Below, in pieces: positions 1 through 11,999 of a stretch of DNA of 64,000 nucleotides. Location of the stretch: the NCBI RefSeq assembly GCF_036670015.1, contig NZ_CP137636.1:412501-476500 (forward strand). Reading direction: 5' to 3'. The DNA comes from Niallia sp. XMNu-256 (GTDB lineage: Bacteria; Bacillota; Bacilli; Bacillales; Cytobacillaceae). Both the position numbers and the translations under genes were made by a program. Below the pieces are notes generated by a model. The model was not told the DNA's origin, searched no databases, and saw nothing but the letters and a program-made list of their open reading frames with translations. How positions within the stretch are numbered: position 1 is the first letter of the stretch; each line of letters opens with the position of its first letter.

Positions 1-106
1 AATGGCGGCCTTAGCGGATGTCGTTGTAGTAGGAAACATTATTTATGATGATTTAAAGGAAGCTCTGTTAACTGTACAAACGGTAAGAGATAGTATTAAG
101 AAGTGA
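1..106 (+). CDS. pcrB: PcrB, heptaprenylglyceryl phosphate synthase (3' end only)
   Basis: Only the last 34 codons are inside the window (frame from position 2, stop TGA at 104-106). The residues ADVVVVGNIIYDD match the conserved C-terminal strand of the PcrB/GGGP synthase TIM barrel, and the next gene is pcrA, its usual partner in Bacillus. The enzyme joins heptaprenyl diphosphate to glycerol-1-phosphate. The start lies outside the window, so nothing can be said about the rest of the protein. Confidence 0.8.
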   Translation, partial: MAALADVVVVGNIIYDDLKEALLTVQTVRDSIKK

Positions 107-161
107 TCTATGATAAAATATAAATAAGAACATATGTTTGATATGGCGGTGATGAACGAAA

Positions 162-2408
162 ATGAATTATTTAACAGACAAACTGTTAAATGGTCTAAAT
201 CCGGAGCAACAAAGGGCTGTTAAAACGACAGATGGCCCTTTATTGATCATGGCAGGTGCCGGTAGTGGTAAAACACGGGTCCTCACCCACCGGATTGCTT
301 ATTTAATGGTAGAAAAATACGTGAATCCTTACAATATTTTAGCGATTACTTTTACGAATAAAGCTTCGCGCGAGATGAGGGAACGGATTCAAAAAATGAT
401 GGGTGGAACGGCTGATCAAGTATGGATTTCAACGTTCCACTCCATGTGTGTACGGATATTACGAAGAGATATTGATCGAATCGGCTTTAATCGGAACTTT
501 ACAATCTTAGATACTTCAGACCAACTCTCAGTTATTAAACAAATTCTAAAGGACAAAAACATTGATCCGAAAAAATTTGATCCACGTGGAATCCTAAGCA
601 GTATTAGTTCTGCGAAAAATGAACTAATCGATCCAGAACAATATGCGAAAAACGCTGGGGATTACTTTGAAAATGTCGTAAGTGAGGTTTATACCGAATT
701 TCAAAAGCGATTACGTAAAAACCAATGTCTAGATTTCGACGACCTCATCATGACAACCATTCAACTATTCAAACGAGTACCCGAAGTTCTCGAATACTAC
801 CAACGAAAGTTTCAATACATCCACGTCGACGAATATCAAGACACGAACAGATCTCAATACATGCTTGTAAGGTTATTGGCGGCACGTTTTCAGAATTTAT
901 GTGTAGTCGGCGATTCGGATCAATCCATCTACCGCTGGCGTGGAGCAGATATTGGCAACATTTTATCGTTTGAAAAAGATTACCCAAGAGCAGAAGTGAT
1001 TCTGCTTGAGCAAAATTACCGGTCGACGAAACGAATTCTTCAAGCGGCGAATAAAGTCATTTCCAATAACTCAAGTCGTAAGGAAAAGAACTTGTGGACG
1101 GAAAATCCTGAAGGGAATAAAATTGAATATTTCCGTGCTGACAGTGAACAAGGGGAAGCACAATTTGTCGTTAGTAAAATGAAAGAATTAATGAAGCAAG
1201 AGAATCGAAAGTATTCAGATATGGCGATTTTATACCGAACCAATGCCCAGTCCCGTGTCATGGAGGAAGTTCTTTTAAAATCAAACATTGAATACTCGAT
1301 TGTCGGAGGAACAAAGTTCTATGATCGAAAAGAGATCAAGGATGTTCTCGCTTATCTTCGTTTAATTGCCAATCCAGATGATGATATTAGCTTGCAAAGA
1401 GTTATTAATGTTCCAAAAAGAGGAATTGGATCAACTTCATTTGATAAAATGGCTAATTTTGCTGGCAATCATGATATTTCTATTTATCAAGCTCTTGATT
1501 CAGTAGAATTAATAGGATTGAGCCCGAAAATTACAAAGGCAACAGTGCAATTTAGAAATTTAATCAATGGTTATACACAAATGCAAGAGTATTTATCTGT
1601 CACTGAATTGGTTGAAGAGGTCCTTGATAAAACAGGTTATCGGGATATGTTAAAAGCAGAAAATACGATAGAATCTCAAAGTAGACTTGAAAACATCGAA
1701 GAGTTTTTATCCGTAACAAAGAACTTTGAAGAAAATAGTGAGGATAAAAGTTTGATTGGCTTTTTAACAGACCTCGCACTTGTAGCCGATATTGATAAAT
1801 TAGATGATGATGGTGAACAAGCGGATGCGGTTGTGTTAATGACAGTCCATTCAGCAAAAGGGCTCGAATTTCCAGTTGTCTTTTTAATCGGACTAGAGGA
1901 AGGGGTATTCCCGCATAGTCGATCTTTAATGGAATTGGAAGAAATGGAGGAAGAAAGACGGTTACTGTATGTAGCGGCGACTAGAGCTGAAGAACGGCTT
2001 TTCATCACGAATGCTCAAATGAGGACCCTCTTTGGAAGAACGACTATGAACGCACCTTCCCGTTTTATTAAAGAAATTCCGGAAGAGTTGATCGAGGGGA
2101 CAAGTCCAAGTCAGAAAAGACGTGAGGCAGCCGCTTCAAGACCTATATCAACCTCAGGCTCGCCATTGCAAAGTCAAAGGCAGCCGTTTTCTTCAAGGAA
2201 GGCAGTAATGCGTCCAACCGTTCAAGATACCGGTGGTAATGAAGCAGGTTGGAAAGTTGGCGACAAGGCTCAACATGGAAAGTGGGGAATTGGAACGGTT
2301 GTTAGTGTAAAAGGGGAAGGAGAAGGAACTGAACTAGATATTGCGTTCCCGAGTCCAACCGGCGTAAAACGGTTATTGGCGAAGTTTGCCCCGATCACAA
2401 AAGTATAA
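162..2408 (+). CDS. pcrA: PcrA, ATP-dependent 3'-5' DNA helicase (UvrD/Rep family)
   Basis: A 748-residue superfamily 1A helicase that unwinds DNA in repair, rolling-circle replication and removal of RecA filaments. Walker A is AGAGSGKT (residues 31-38); the Walker B/DEXX motif is DEYQDTN (about 225); [10 protein letters not shown] and the late motif [17 protein letters not shown] are typical of PcrA. The C-terminal tail with [15 protein letters not shown] is the Tudor-like domain that contacts RNA polymerase in this family. Length equals the usual 730-750. The ATG at 162 follows a GGTGATG ribosome site 56 bp after pcrB; ligA follows 152 bp downstream, so the classic pcrB-pcrA-ligA order is kept. 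Confidence 0.97.
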   Translation: MNYLTDKLLNGLNPEQQRAVKTTDGPLLIMAGAGSGKTRVLTHRIAYLMVEKYVNPYNILAITFTNKASREMRERIQKMMGGTADQVWISTFHSMCVRILRRDIDRIGFNRNFTILDTSDQLSVIKQILKDKNIDPKKFDPRGILSSISSAKNELIDPEQYAKNAGDYFENVVSEVYTEFQKRLRKNQCLDFDDLIMTTIQLFKRVPEVLEYYQRKFQYIHVDEYQDTNRSQYMLVRLLAARFQNLCVVGDSDQSIYRWRGADIGNILSFEKDYPRAEVILLEQNYRSTKRILQAANKVISNNSSRKEKNLWTENPEGNKIEYFRADSEQGEAQFVVSKMKELMKQENRKYSDMAILYRTNAQSRVMEEVLLKSNIEYSIVGGTKFYDRKEIKDVLAYLRLIANPDDDISLQRVINVPKRGIGSTSFDKMANFAGNHDISIYQALDSVELIGLSPKITKATVQFRNLINGYTQMQEYLSVTELVEEVLDKTGYRDMLKAENTIESQSRLENIEEFLSVTKNFEENSEDKSLIGFLTDLALVADIDKLDDDGEQADAVVLMTVHSAKGLEFPVVFLIGLEEGVFPHSRSLMELEEMEEERRLLYVAATRAEERLFITNAQMRTLFGRTTMNAPSRFIKEIPEELIEGTSPSQKRREAAASRPISTSGSPLQSQRQPFSSRKAVMRPTVQDTGGNEAGWKVGDKAQHGKWGIGTVVSVKGEGEGTELDIAFPSPTGVKRLLAKFAPITKV

Positions 2409-2548
2409 AATAGGGCTTTAAAAGTCTAGGTGAAGGTTTGCAGTCCACTAGAAATCATTGGTTATCCTGCTCTAACAAACACTAATTTTAGCAGGCCCAG
2501 TGCGGTTAGGGTAGGTTAGCCATTTTCTACAAGAAAAAAGGAAAATGA

Positions 2549-4576
<2,028 letters not shown>

Positions 4577-4604
4577 AAAGGTTAAATAATGTAACGTAGT
4601 CAGG

Positions 4605-4740
4605 GTCAACTGTTAGTTAGATCCGAAACAATGAACGCAGACAACATCAAATATGCGCTATAGCAACGTCTGTATGACCAGCTTTCTGCTGGCCGCAAAC
4701 TAACCATCAGTGGGAAAAAATACCCCACTGATGGAAGTTT
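4605..4740. ncRNA. Candidate structured RNA or repeat element between ligA and camS
   Basis: This non-coding stretch folds well on paper. A closing stem TTAGTT (4613-4618) pairs with AACTAA (4698-4703). Inside are CAGAC/GTCTG (4638-4642 with 4668-4672) and CCAGC-TTTCT-GCTGG (4678-4692). It is followed at once by an 11-bp perfect hairpin, CCATCAGTGGG with CCCACTGATGG (4704-4714 with 4724-4734). The multibranch-plus-terminal-hairpin layout suggests an RNA or a bcr-like mobile repeat. I could not match it securely to a named family, and the strand is undecided. Confidence 0.35.
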
Positions 4741-4767
4741 CACTTTATTAGTTAGAAGGTGTAGTAC

Positions 4768-5940
4768 GTGCAAAAAATCATATTTATAGCACTTAGTATT
4801 GTTCTGATCCTTACGGGGTGTGCCCCTAATTTTAATAAGCAAGAGGAAATTGTGCAAGATCAACAAGATTCGGAAGAAGAACAAGCGATCATTCCGAAGT
4901 ATAAAATATCGGATGAATATTATCGAACGATTTTACCTTTCAAAGAGTCACAAACAAGGGGCTTGGTCGTTAATAACGTAAGTACAAAATATAATTTAAA
5001 TGAGTTCGAGACAGGCTTAATGAGAGTAGCGATGCGCAATTTTGATCCTGACAAATATTTGTTCCAAGAGGGGCAATACTTAGATAAGGCAACTGTTACC
5101 TCGTGGTTAAAAAGGAAGTACACCCCTGCTCAGCTAGAGACAAGAAACCTTACAGAGGAAGAGAACTTAGGGTTAAATCCAATTGACGATGAACAGGGGA
5201 GTATTGCTGAACGAAATGAAAAGAATCCTATATACTTGGCACATATTCTCGAACATAATTATTTAATTAAGAATGATAATGGAAAGGTTCGATTGGGCGG
5301 GGTCGTTGTTGGTCTTGCGCTAAATTCAGTCCACTATTATCAAAAAGAAGCATATGGGGCTACCTTTCAAACAAAAATAGATCATAATAAATTAGTAGCT
5401 GAAGGAAGAAAAATTGGTGAAGAGGTCATAAAGCGGTTACGTGCGGTCGAAGGGCTTGGTGAAGTTCCGATTACTATTGCGTTATTTGAACAAGCGAGTA
5501 AAACATCGGTAGTACCTGGAAACTTCATCGCTTATGCTCATGCTAACAAAGGAAGTTCAAATTTAAGCGACTGGAAAAATATTGATGAGAAATATATTCT
5601 GTTTCCATCAAGTGAAGCAACAGAGAAACATCGGGATGATGTGACTTCATTTTCGAACTTTAAACAAGATGTCGAAACGTATTTCCCAAATTTTAATGGT
5701 GTTGTAGGCCGGGCATTTTACATGGGAGGTCAACTACAGGAATTAAATATAGACATTCCTATCCAATTTTATGGAAAAACAGAGGCTATTGGTTTTACTC
5801 AATTTGTTACTGGTAAAGTGATGGAACATTTCCCTAATTATATAGCCGTCCAAGTCAATATCACATCTGTATTGGGGCCAGAGGCTTTAATTGTCAAAGA
5901 TGTAGATCAGAAAGAACCATTTGTTCACATATATAAATAA
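4768..5940 (+). CDS. camS: CamS-family sex-pheromone-like lipoprotein (YerH)
   Basis: A 390-residue secreted lipoprotein. The signal peptide carries a lipobox LTGC, with the lipidated cysteine about residue 18, so the protein should be anchored outside the membrane. The rest matches the CamS/YerH family found after ligA in Bacilli; in Enterococcus and Staphylococcus the signal peptides of such proteins are processed to pheromone peptides. The cellular role in Bacillus is unknown. The start is GTG, preceded by AGAAGGTG. A terminator-like hairpin follows. Confidence 0.9.
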   Translation: MQKIIFIALSIVLILTGCAPNFNKQEEIVQDQQDSEEEQAIIPKYKISDEYYRTILPFKESQTRGLVVNNVSTKYNLNEFETGLMRVAMRNFDPDKYLFQEGQYLDKATVTSWLKRKYTPAQLETRNLTEEENLGLNPIDDEQGSIAERNEKNPIYLAHILEHNYLIKNDNGKVRLGGVVVGLALNSVHYYQKEAYGATFQTKIDHNKLVAEGRKIGEEVIKRLRAVEGLGEVPITIALFEQASKTSVVPGNFIAYAHANKGSSNLSDWKNIDEKYILFPSSEATEKHRDDVTSFSNFKQDVETYFPNFNGVVGRAFYMGGQLQELNIDIPIQFYGKTEAIGFTQFVTGKVMEHFPNYIAVQVNITSVLGPEALIVKDVDQKEPFVHIYK

Positions 5941-5964
5941 ATAAATAAATAAATAAGGAACTTT

Positions 5965-6042
5965 AGGCACTTAACTAAGAGTGGTAAAAATTTACACATA
6001 TGTGGAATTTGTTTTGCATATCTCTAAGTTGGGTGTCTTTTT
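5965..6042 (+). terminator. Probable terminator after camS
   Basis: Arms AGGCACTTAACTAAGAG (5965-5981) and CTCTAAGTTGGGTGTCT (6022-6038) pair over 17 bp with one mismatch and G-U pairs. The loop is about 40 nt and TTTT follows. The large loop lowers confidence. Confidence 0.5.
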
Positions 6043-6129
6043 GTGTGAAGAAAAATCATTGTTTATCATAGGTTTGTCACAATAATCAAAATAATGTCGA
6101 ACGAATTTTCAGAATTATTTACAAAAAAG

Positions 6130-6192
6130 TGATATTATTTTGGATATTGTGTTATATAATACAGTAAGTAATTAAAATAATGTATTATAACA
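6130..6192 (+). promoter_or_regulatory. aceB promoter region with inverted repeat
   Basis: TATAAT at 6155-6160 is a good -10, with a poor -35 (TGATAT, 6130-6135). The -10 lies inside TGTTATATAATACA (6150-6163), which is repeated inverted as TGTATTATAACA (6181-6192) just before the ribosome site. The repeat could be an operator or a 5' mRNA hairpin masking the Shine-Dalgarno; this is inference from position only. Confidence 0.4.
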
Positions 6193-6207
6193 AAGGAGGT
6201 TCAACTA

Positions 6208-7809
6208 TTGACTATACGCTCATCCAATATTCAAGTTGTTGGTGAAGTAAACGAAGGTTTTGAGACAATTTTAACTCCTGAAGCCTTACAATTTATTGCC
6301 CAGTTGGAAACAAGATTTGGATCTAAAAGGAAAGAATTATTATTAAGACGACATAAAAGGCAGAAGGAAATTGACCGTGGGGCACTTCCGACTTTCCTAA
6401 AAGAGACAGAATCGATTCGAAATGATGATAGTTGGACAATATGGCCGTTACCTCAAGATCTTCAAGATCGGCGTGTAGAAATAACAGGACCTACTGATCG
6501 AAAAATGGTAATCAATGCTCTTAACTCAGGAGCAAAAGTATTCATGGCAGATTTCGAAGACGCAACCTCCCCTTCATGGAGAAACGTTATGGAAGGCCAA
6601 ATAAACTTAAAAGATGCGGTTAACCGGACGATTACTTTTCAAAATCCTGACGGTAGGGAATACCGTTTAAAAGATCAAACCGCTGTTTTACTTGTACGTC
6701 CAAGAGGCCTTCATTTGAAGGAAAAAAATATATTGCTAGATGGTCATCCCATTTCAGGTAGCTTTGTAGATTTCGGATTGTACTTCTTCCATAATGCTCA
6801 TGAGCTGATTAAACGTGGAACAGGGCCATACTTTTACTTACCGAAACTAGAGAGTCATCTTGAGGCCCGCCTCTGGAATGATATCTTTGTTTTCGCACAA
6901 GAATACTTACAAGTTCCAAAAGGAACAATTAAGGCTACAGTCTTAATTGAAACGATTCTGGCTGCGTTTGAAATGGACGAAATTCTCTATGAGTTAAAAG
7001 AACATTCGGCAGGACTAAACTGCGGGAGATGGGACTATATTTTTAGTTATATTAAAAAACTTCGCAATCAAGAGAATGTAATATTACCAGATCGTTCACA
7101 GGTAACCATGACAGTTCCTTTTATGAGATCTTATTCATTGCTGACGATTAAAACTTGTCATAAGCGAAAAGCGCCTGCGATCGGTGGAATGGCTGCACAA
7201 ATTCCTGTTCGTGGGGATGAAAGGGCAAATGAAGAAGCCTTTGCTAAAGTACGAGCAGATAAAGAACGGGAGGCTCGTGATGGTCATGATGGTACATGGG
7301 TGGCTCACCCAGGCTTAGTACCAGTTGCAATGGAAGTATTCAATCGCGAAATGCCGCAAAATAACCAAATTCGATCTGGGAAACAACGATCCTTGAAGAT
7401 TAGTGAAGCCGACTTACTAGAGGTTCCAAAAGGAACGATCACAGAAGTTGGTGTCCGTATGAATATTAATGTTGGAATTCAGTATATTGCGGCCTGGCTC
7501 TGTGGAAGAGGTGCAGTTCCAATTAACAATCTAATGGAGGATGCGGCAACTGCAGAGATCAGCCGAGCTCAGCTCTGGCAGTGGATCCGCCACCCTGAAG
7601 GAAAATTAGATGATGGAAGAAAGGTGACTCTTGAGATGTATAAAATTCTGAAAGCAGAGGAGCTTGAAAAGATCAGGAAAGAAGTAGGGGAAGAATATTT
7701 TAATAAAGGTCGTTTCAATGAAGCTTCTAAACTATTTGATGAATTGATTATCCAAGAAGAGTTTGTTGAATTTCTAACGTTACCGGGCTATGGAAAACTA
7801 GAAGCCTAG
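6208..7809 (+). CDS. aceB: Malate synthase A
   Basis: A 533-residue enzyme condensing glyoxylate with acetyl-CoA to malate, the second step of the glyoxylate shunt. Family signatures are present: DFEDATSPSW (metal and glyoxylate-binding acidic loop), LLVRPRGLHLKEK, and the malate synthase A region GLNCGRWDYIFSYIKK. Length is the usual 530-540. The start is TTG, supported by a near-perfect AAAGGAGGT 8 bases upstream. aceA follows 144 bp downstream on the same strand, so the two enzymes form a shunt cluster used for growth on acetate or fatty acids. Confidence 0.96.
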   Translation: MTIRSSNIQVVGEVNEGFETILTPEALQFIAQLETRFGSKRKELLLRRHKRQKEIDRGALPTFLKETESIRNDDSWTIWPLPQDLQDRRVEITGPTDRKMVINALNSGAKVFMADFEDATSPSWRNVMEGQINLKDAVNRTITFQNPDGREYRLKDQTAVLLVRPRGLHLKEKNILLDGHPISGSFVDFGLYFFHNAHELIKRGTGPYFYLPKLESHLEARLWNDIFVFAQEYLQVPKGTIKATVLIETILAAFEMDEILYELKEHSAGLNCGRWDYIFSYIKKLRNQENVILPDRSQVTMTVPFMRSYSLLTIKTCHKRKAPAIGGMAAQIPVRGDERANEEAFAKVRADKEREARDGHDGTWVAHPGLVPVAMEVFNREMPQNNQIRSGKQRSLKISEADLLEVPKGTITEVGVRMNINVGIQYIAAWLCGRGAVPINNLMEDAATAEISRAQLWQWIRHPEGKLDDGRKVTLEMYKILKAEELEKIRKEVGEEYFNKGRFNEASKLFDELIIQEEFVEFLTLPGYGKLEA

Positions 7810-7953
7810 TTGATTAAGAGTTTGATAGATTAGACACCCATGGTAAATTACGTTATTTATTCGAATAAAACTTATTCACATGCATACCATTGGCTTAGGA
7901 CTACCATTAAATTTTAATGAACCTATTAATAAAAATAAAGGAGATGGATCATA

Positions 7954-9240
7954 ATGCCAAATCGTAGAATTCAAGAATTAACAAATAGCTGGAATAGAGA
8001 TGAACGTTGGAAAGGAATCAAAAGACCGTATAGTGCGGAAGATGTGATTAGGTTAAGAGGTTCCATTGATATTGAGCACACACTCGCAAAAAGAGGGGCT
8101 GAAAAGCTTTGGAAATATCTTCATGAAGAAGACTTTGTTCGGGCATTGGGGGCATTGACAGGGAATCAAGCGGTTCAGCAAGTAAAAGCAGGTCTTAAAG
8201 CGATCTATTTAAGCGGCTGGCAAGTAGCGGCGGATGCAAACCTTTCCGGACACATGTATCCAGACCAAAGTTTATATCCAGCCAACAGTGTTCCAAATGT
8301 TGTTAAACGAATTAACCAAGCACTACAGCGTGCGGACCAAATCCATTACCTTGAAGGCGATGATTCGGTTGATTGGTTCCAACCGATTGTAGCCGATGCA
8401 GAAGCAGGATTTGGCGGACAGTTGAACTGCTTTGAATTAATGAAGGGGATGATTGAAGCAGGAGCTGCAGGCGTTCACTTCGAAGATCAACTTTCCTCTG
8501 AAAAGAAATGTGGACATCTCGGTGGGAAAGTTCTATTACCAACACAAACGGCGGTTCGCAACCTAGTTGCCGCTCGCCTAGCCGCCGATGTCATGGGAAC
8601 GCCGACGCTTTTAATTGCCCGTACTGATGCGGATGCGGCTGATTTAATTACAAGTGATGTGGATCCAGCAGATGCACCGTTTATTACAGGTGAAAGAACA
8701 CCTGAAGGATTTTACCGTACAAGAGCAGGTATTGATCAAGCAATTGCTCGTGGTCTTGCTTATGCACCTTATGCTGATTTAATTTGGTGTGAAACATCTG
8801 AACCAAATCTTGAGGATGCTAGACGTTTTGCAGATGCAATTCATGAGAAATTCCCTGGTAAAATGTTGGCTTATAACTGTTCGCCTTCATTTAACTGGAA
8901 GAAAAAGCTGGATGAAAAGACGATCGCTACTTTCCAAGAGGAAATTGCGAAAATGGGCTATAAATTCCAATTCGTTACACTGGCTGGCTTCCATTCGTTG
9001 AATCACAGCATGTTTGAATTAGCTCGAGGCTATAAAGACTATGGAATGGCTGCCTATTCTCAGTTGCAGCAAGCAGAGTTTGATAGCGAACGTCATGGCT
9101 ACACTGCAACAAGACACCAACGCGAAGTGGGAACAGGTTACTTTGATCAAGTTTCCATGGTTGTTACAGGTGGAACTTCTTCAACAACTGCATTAAAAGG
9201 TTCGACAGAAGAAGAACAATTTTCATCGGATCGAAAGTAA
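7954..9240 (+). CDS. aceA: Isocitrate lyase
   Basis: A 428-residue enzyme that cleaves isocitrate to glyoxylate and succinate, the first step of the glyoxylate shunt. The catalytic motif KKCGHLGGK places the active cysteine at about residue 186. The metal-binding [10 protein letters not shown] and the [12 protein letters not shown] segment are both intact. The ATG follows AAAGGAGA. The gene order malate synthase then lyase, on one strand, points to co-regulation with aceB; a strong hairpin terminator ends the unit. Confidence 0.97.
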   Translation: MPNRRIQELTNSWNRDERWKGIKRPYSAEDVIRLRGSIDIEHTLAKRGAEKLWKYLHEEDFVRALGALTGNQAVQQVKAGLKAIYLSGWQVAADANLSGHMYPDQSLYPANSVPNVVKRINQALQRADQIHYLEGDDSVDWFQPIVADAEAGFGGQLNCFELMKGMIEAGAAGVHFEDQLSSEKKCGHLGGKVLLPTQTAVRNLVAARLAADVMGTPTLLIARTDADAADLITSDVDPADAPFITGERTPEGFYRTRAGIDQAIARGLAYAPYADLIWCETSEPNLEDARRFADAIHEKFPGKMLAYNCSPSFNWKKKLDEKTIATFQEEIAKMGYKFQFVTLAGFHSLNHSMFELARGYKDYGMAAYSQLQQAEFDSERHGYTATRHQREVGTGYFDQVSMVVTGGTSSTTALKGSTEEEQFSSDRK

Positions 9241-9261
9241 ATAGTTGTTTATTATCCATTG

Positions 9262-9295
9262 GACCCCCTTTTCTTTTGAGAAGGGGGGTTTAAGT
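9262..9295 (+). terminator. Rho-independent terminator after aceA
   Basis: ACCCCCTT (9263-9270) pairs with AAGGGGGGT (9281-9289), giving a GC-rich hairpin followed by a short T-rich stretch. Confidence 0.75.
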
Positions 9296-9483
9296 TTTCA
9301 TTAGAAAGGATCCAAAGACCATTATCCAATGGGATTAGATTAAAAAAACCATAACAAAGATACTTTTCCAATGGATACATATGTTTAGAGCCTACCACAG
9401 GGCTATTAGGAAACTTTGCCCTTTGTTTATCACTTGTTAAAAGCCCTCATATACATAATAATAAGAATAAAGGGGGTGTTGTC

Positions 9484-9927
9484 TTGTCGGATTCGAAAGT
9501 AGAGGATTATCTTATGCAAGGGATTTATGGACCTAAAGAAACCAATCCTGATGAACGGAGGAAGTTTCTTGGTACCATCCGAGAGAGGATCGAAATTGCT
9601 TTAACAAAAGGGCAAGTAATGGAACAACAAATATATAATGAAATAGAACGAGCAATGAAAAATCAACCCAAGCTTCAATTGTTATTAAATGGTGATATTG
9701 ATTATCGTTTCTTATCAAAATATATCGGGTTAGCCAACCGACAACAAATCCCCTTTACGATTGTCACGAATAAGGATCATCAAACAGATATTGGCCTTGT
9801 TCTTACCCATGAAGATGCCGTCAATACAGAGGAAATTTATGTAACAAAAAAGGCAGATTCATCTGAGACCGAACCACCAGAGAAAAAGAAAAAAGGCTTA
9901 TTTTCCTTTTTAAAAAAGCGCTTATAA
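9484..9927 (+). CDS. yueI: YueI-family protein (DUF1694)
   Basis: A 147-residue cytoplasmic protein. The body matches the YueI family (DUF1694): an N-terminal MQGIYGPKE, the segment RKFLGTIRERIEIALTKGQV and the LAN-type helix before IPFTIV. In structure the family resembles ribosomal L7Ae/L30e folds, but no function is established. The C-terminus is a lysine-rich tail (PPEKKKKGLFSF). The TTG start is backed by AAAGGGGGTG. It stands alone between two terminators. Confidence 0.75.
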   Translation: MSDSKVEDYLMQGIYGPKETNPDERRKFLGTIRERIEIALTKGQVMEQQIYNEIERAMKNQPKLQLLLNGDIDYRFLSKYIGLANRQQIPFTIVTNKDHQTDIGLVLTHEDAVNTEEIYVTKKADSSETEPPEKKKKGLFSFLKKRL

Positions 9928-9940
9928 AAGCTCATAAAAA

Positions 9941-9978
9941 GGGTAAAGGCATTGACGTGGGGTTCAATGCCTTTACCC
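9941..9978 (+). terminator. Long hairpin after yueI
   Basis: A perfect 15-bp stem, GGGTAAAGGCATTGA (9941-9955) with TCAATGCCTTTACCC (9964-9978) and an 8-base loop. The run of T after it is weak (TCATTT). Confidence 0.65.
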
Positions 9979-9984
9979 TCATTT

Positions 9985-10060
9985 AAGCAGAAGTGGAGAC
10001 TTCTGTACCTGTCGTAAGCTTTCGATATAAAAGGATGTGCTGAACGAAGGTAAAGCCTTT
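9985..10060 (+). repeat. Degenerate repeat, copy A (partner at 16120-16190)
   Basis: The stretch starting GTGGAGACTTCTGTACCTG, then AAGCTTTCGATATAAAA and GCTGAACGA, matches 16127-16186 (GTGGAGGACTTCTGTGCCTG, AAGCTTCCGTACAAAAA, GCTGAATGA) over about 60 bp. No coding sequence is seen. It begins with a small hairpin, CAGAAGT-GGAG-ACTTCTG. Confidence 0.5.
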
Positions 10061-10224
10061 AGCGAATGCCATAAATTTTTAGAGGAAGTTAATCGAGCAA
10101 GCTCGCTAAAATTTTTGTGGCGCAAGTACGCCAAGGCTTATTTGATATCTTGTTTGGGGCTTTAAAGTTTGATATTATCAATATTATCGTGGAATGATGC
10201 TCGAACCATTTGGAGGTGACAAAG

Positions 10225-10515
10225 ATGACGAAAATTACGATTGATGAGGTAAAACATGTGGCTAATTTGGCTAGACTTGCAATTACAGACGCAGAAGCTG
10301 AAAAATTTTCCAAGCAATTGGACGCGATTATTTCATTTGCCGAAGAACTGAATGAATTGGATACAGATCATGTAGAACCAACCTCACATGTATTAGATAT
10401 GAAAAACGTATATCGTGAAGATGTAGCGAAGCCAGGTTTACCAGTTGAAGAAGTCTTGAAAAATGCCCCAGATCATGAAAACGGGCAAATTAAAGTTCCA
10501 GCCATTATTGAGTAA
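10225..10515 (+). CDS. gatC: GatC, Asp-tRNA(Asn)/Glu-tRNA(Gln) amidotransferase subunit C
   Basis: A 96-residue small subunit that wraps around GatA and stabilises the amidotransferase. The sequence [20 protein letters not shown] and the closing [14 protein letters not shown] are family signatures. The ATG at 10225 is chosen over the TTG at 10210 because GGAGGTGA (10212-10219) sits at the right distance only for the ATG, and the TTG overlaps that site. It is the first gene of the gatCAB operon; gatA begins 14 bp after its stop. Confidence 0.95.
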   Translation: MTKITIDEVKHVANLARLAITDAEAEKFSKQLDAIISFAEELNELDTDHVEPTSHVLDMKNVYREDVAKPGLPVEEVLKNAPDHENGQIKVPAIIE

Positions 10516-10529
10516 AAGGAGGAGACACG

Positions 10530-11987
10530 GTGAGTTTGTTTGATCAAAAGGTAGCAGACTTACATAATCTGTTACAAAAAAAAGAAATCACAGTGTCTGA
10601 TCTTGTTGATGAATCGTTCAAACGCATTCAAGAAGTAGAAGACAAGGTACAGGCATTTTTAACATTGGACGAAGAAAACGCCCGTCAAATGGCAAAAAAG
10701 TTAGACGAAAAAGTGGGTACTGACGAAGCCAAAGGATTATTATTTGGAATGCCAATCGGTGTAAAAGATAATATTGTCACTAAAAATATACGAACAACTT
10801 GTGCAAGTAGAATGCTCGAGAACTTCAACCCTATTTATAATGCAACGGTTGTTGACCATCTACATAAAGCAGAAACGATTACTATAGGTAAATTAAATAT
10901 GGACGAGTTTGCCATGGGTTCTTCAACGGAAAACTCTTATTTTAAAAAGACGAAAAATCCTTGGAATTTAGAAGCGGTACCAGGCGGTTCATCAGGTGGT
11001 TCGGCTGCTTCTGTTGCGGCGGGAGAAATTCTATTTTCTTTAGGTTCTGATACAGGCGGTTCCATTCGACAACCGGCTGCATTTTGTGGTGTCGTAGGCT
11101 TGAAGCCTACTTATGGTCGTGTATCTAGACATGGTCTAGTTGCTTTTGCATCTTCATTAGACCAAATTGGTCCGATTACAAGAACGGTTGAGGACAATGC
11201 TTACTTATTACAGGCGATTTCTGGGTTGGATTCGATGGATTCTACTTCGGCCAATGTAGAAGTTCCTAACTACCTTGATGCTTTAACAGGTGATATTAAA
11301 GGCTTGAAAATCGCGGTACCAAAAGAATACTTAGGTGAAGGTGTCGGGGAGGAAGCTCGTCAATCTGTACTAGATGCATTAAAGGTATTGGAAAAACTAG
11401 GAGCAGAATGGGAAGAAGTTTCACTTCCACACTCTAAGTATGCACTAGCAACTTACTACTTGCTATCCTCTTCAGAAGCATCAGCGAACTTAGCTCGCTT
11501 TGATGGGGTTCGCTATGGCTACCGTTCACCAAATTCTGAAACCTTAATGGATCTTTATAAAAATACAAGAGCAGAAGGGTTTGGAGACGAAGTAAAGCGG
11601 AGAATTATGCTTGGGACGTTCGCTCTTAGCTCTGGTTATTATGATGCCTATTATAAAAAGGCACAAAAAGCGCGTACATTGATTAAAAAGGATTTTGACG
11701 ATGTCTTGCAAAAATATGACTGTATCATTGGACCAACAAACCCAGGACCTGCATTTAAAATTGGTGAATTGATTTCAGATCCATTAACAATGTATATGAA
11801 CGATATATTAACGATTCCGATTAACCTTGCGGGAGTACCAGCCATCTCTGTTCCATGTGGATTTACTAATGGATTGCCGCTTGGACTACAAATTATTGGA
11901 AAACATTTTGATGAAAGTACGGTTTACCGTGTTGCTCATGCGTTTGAGCAAGCAACGGATTATCATAAACAAAAACCTGCACTGTAA
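10530..11987 (+). CDS. gatA: GatA, amidotransferase subunit A (amidase)
   Basis: A 485-residue catalytic amidase that hydrolyses glutamine and passes ammonia to GatB for transamidation of mischarged Glu-tRNA(Gln) and Asp-tRNA(Asn). The Ser-cisSer-Lys triad is fully present at the canonical positions: K79 (GVKDN), S154 (PGGSSGGS) and S178 ([10 protein letters not shown]). The start is GTG after AAAGGAGGA. The stop of gatA overlaps the ribosome site of gatB, typical of translational coupling. Presence of GatCAB implies the indirect route to Gln-tRNA. Confidence 0.97.
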   Translation: MSLFDQKVADLHNLLQKKEITVSDLVDESFKRIQEVEDKVQAFLTLDEENARQMAKKLDEKVGTDEAKGLLFGMPIGVKDNIVTKNIRTTCASRMLENFNPIYNATVVDHLHKAETITIGKLNMDEFAMGSSTENSYFKKTKNPWNLEAVPGGSSGGSAASVAAGEILFSLGSDTGGSIRQPAAFCGVVGLKPTYGRVSRHGLVAFASSLDQIGPITRTVEDNAYLLQAISGLDSMDSTSANVEVPNYLDALTGDIKGLKIAVPKEYLGEGVGEEARQSVLDALKVLEKLGAEWEEVSLPHSKYALATYYLLSSSEASANLARFDGVRYGYRSPNSETLMDLYKNTRAEGFGDEVKRRIMLGTFALSSGYYDAYYKKAQKARTLIKKDFDDVLQKYDCIIGPTNPGPAFKIGELISDPLTMYMNDILTIPINLAGVPAISVPCGFTNGLPLGLQIIGKHFDESTVYRVAHAFEQATDYHKQKPAL

Positions 11988-11999
11988 GGGGGGAGAACA

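Noticed and set aside
4606-4884. 92-residue minus frame over the ligA-camS gap
   Set aside because: Covers the start of camS and the structured element; no ribosome site or family match.
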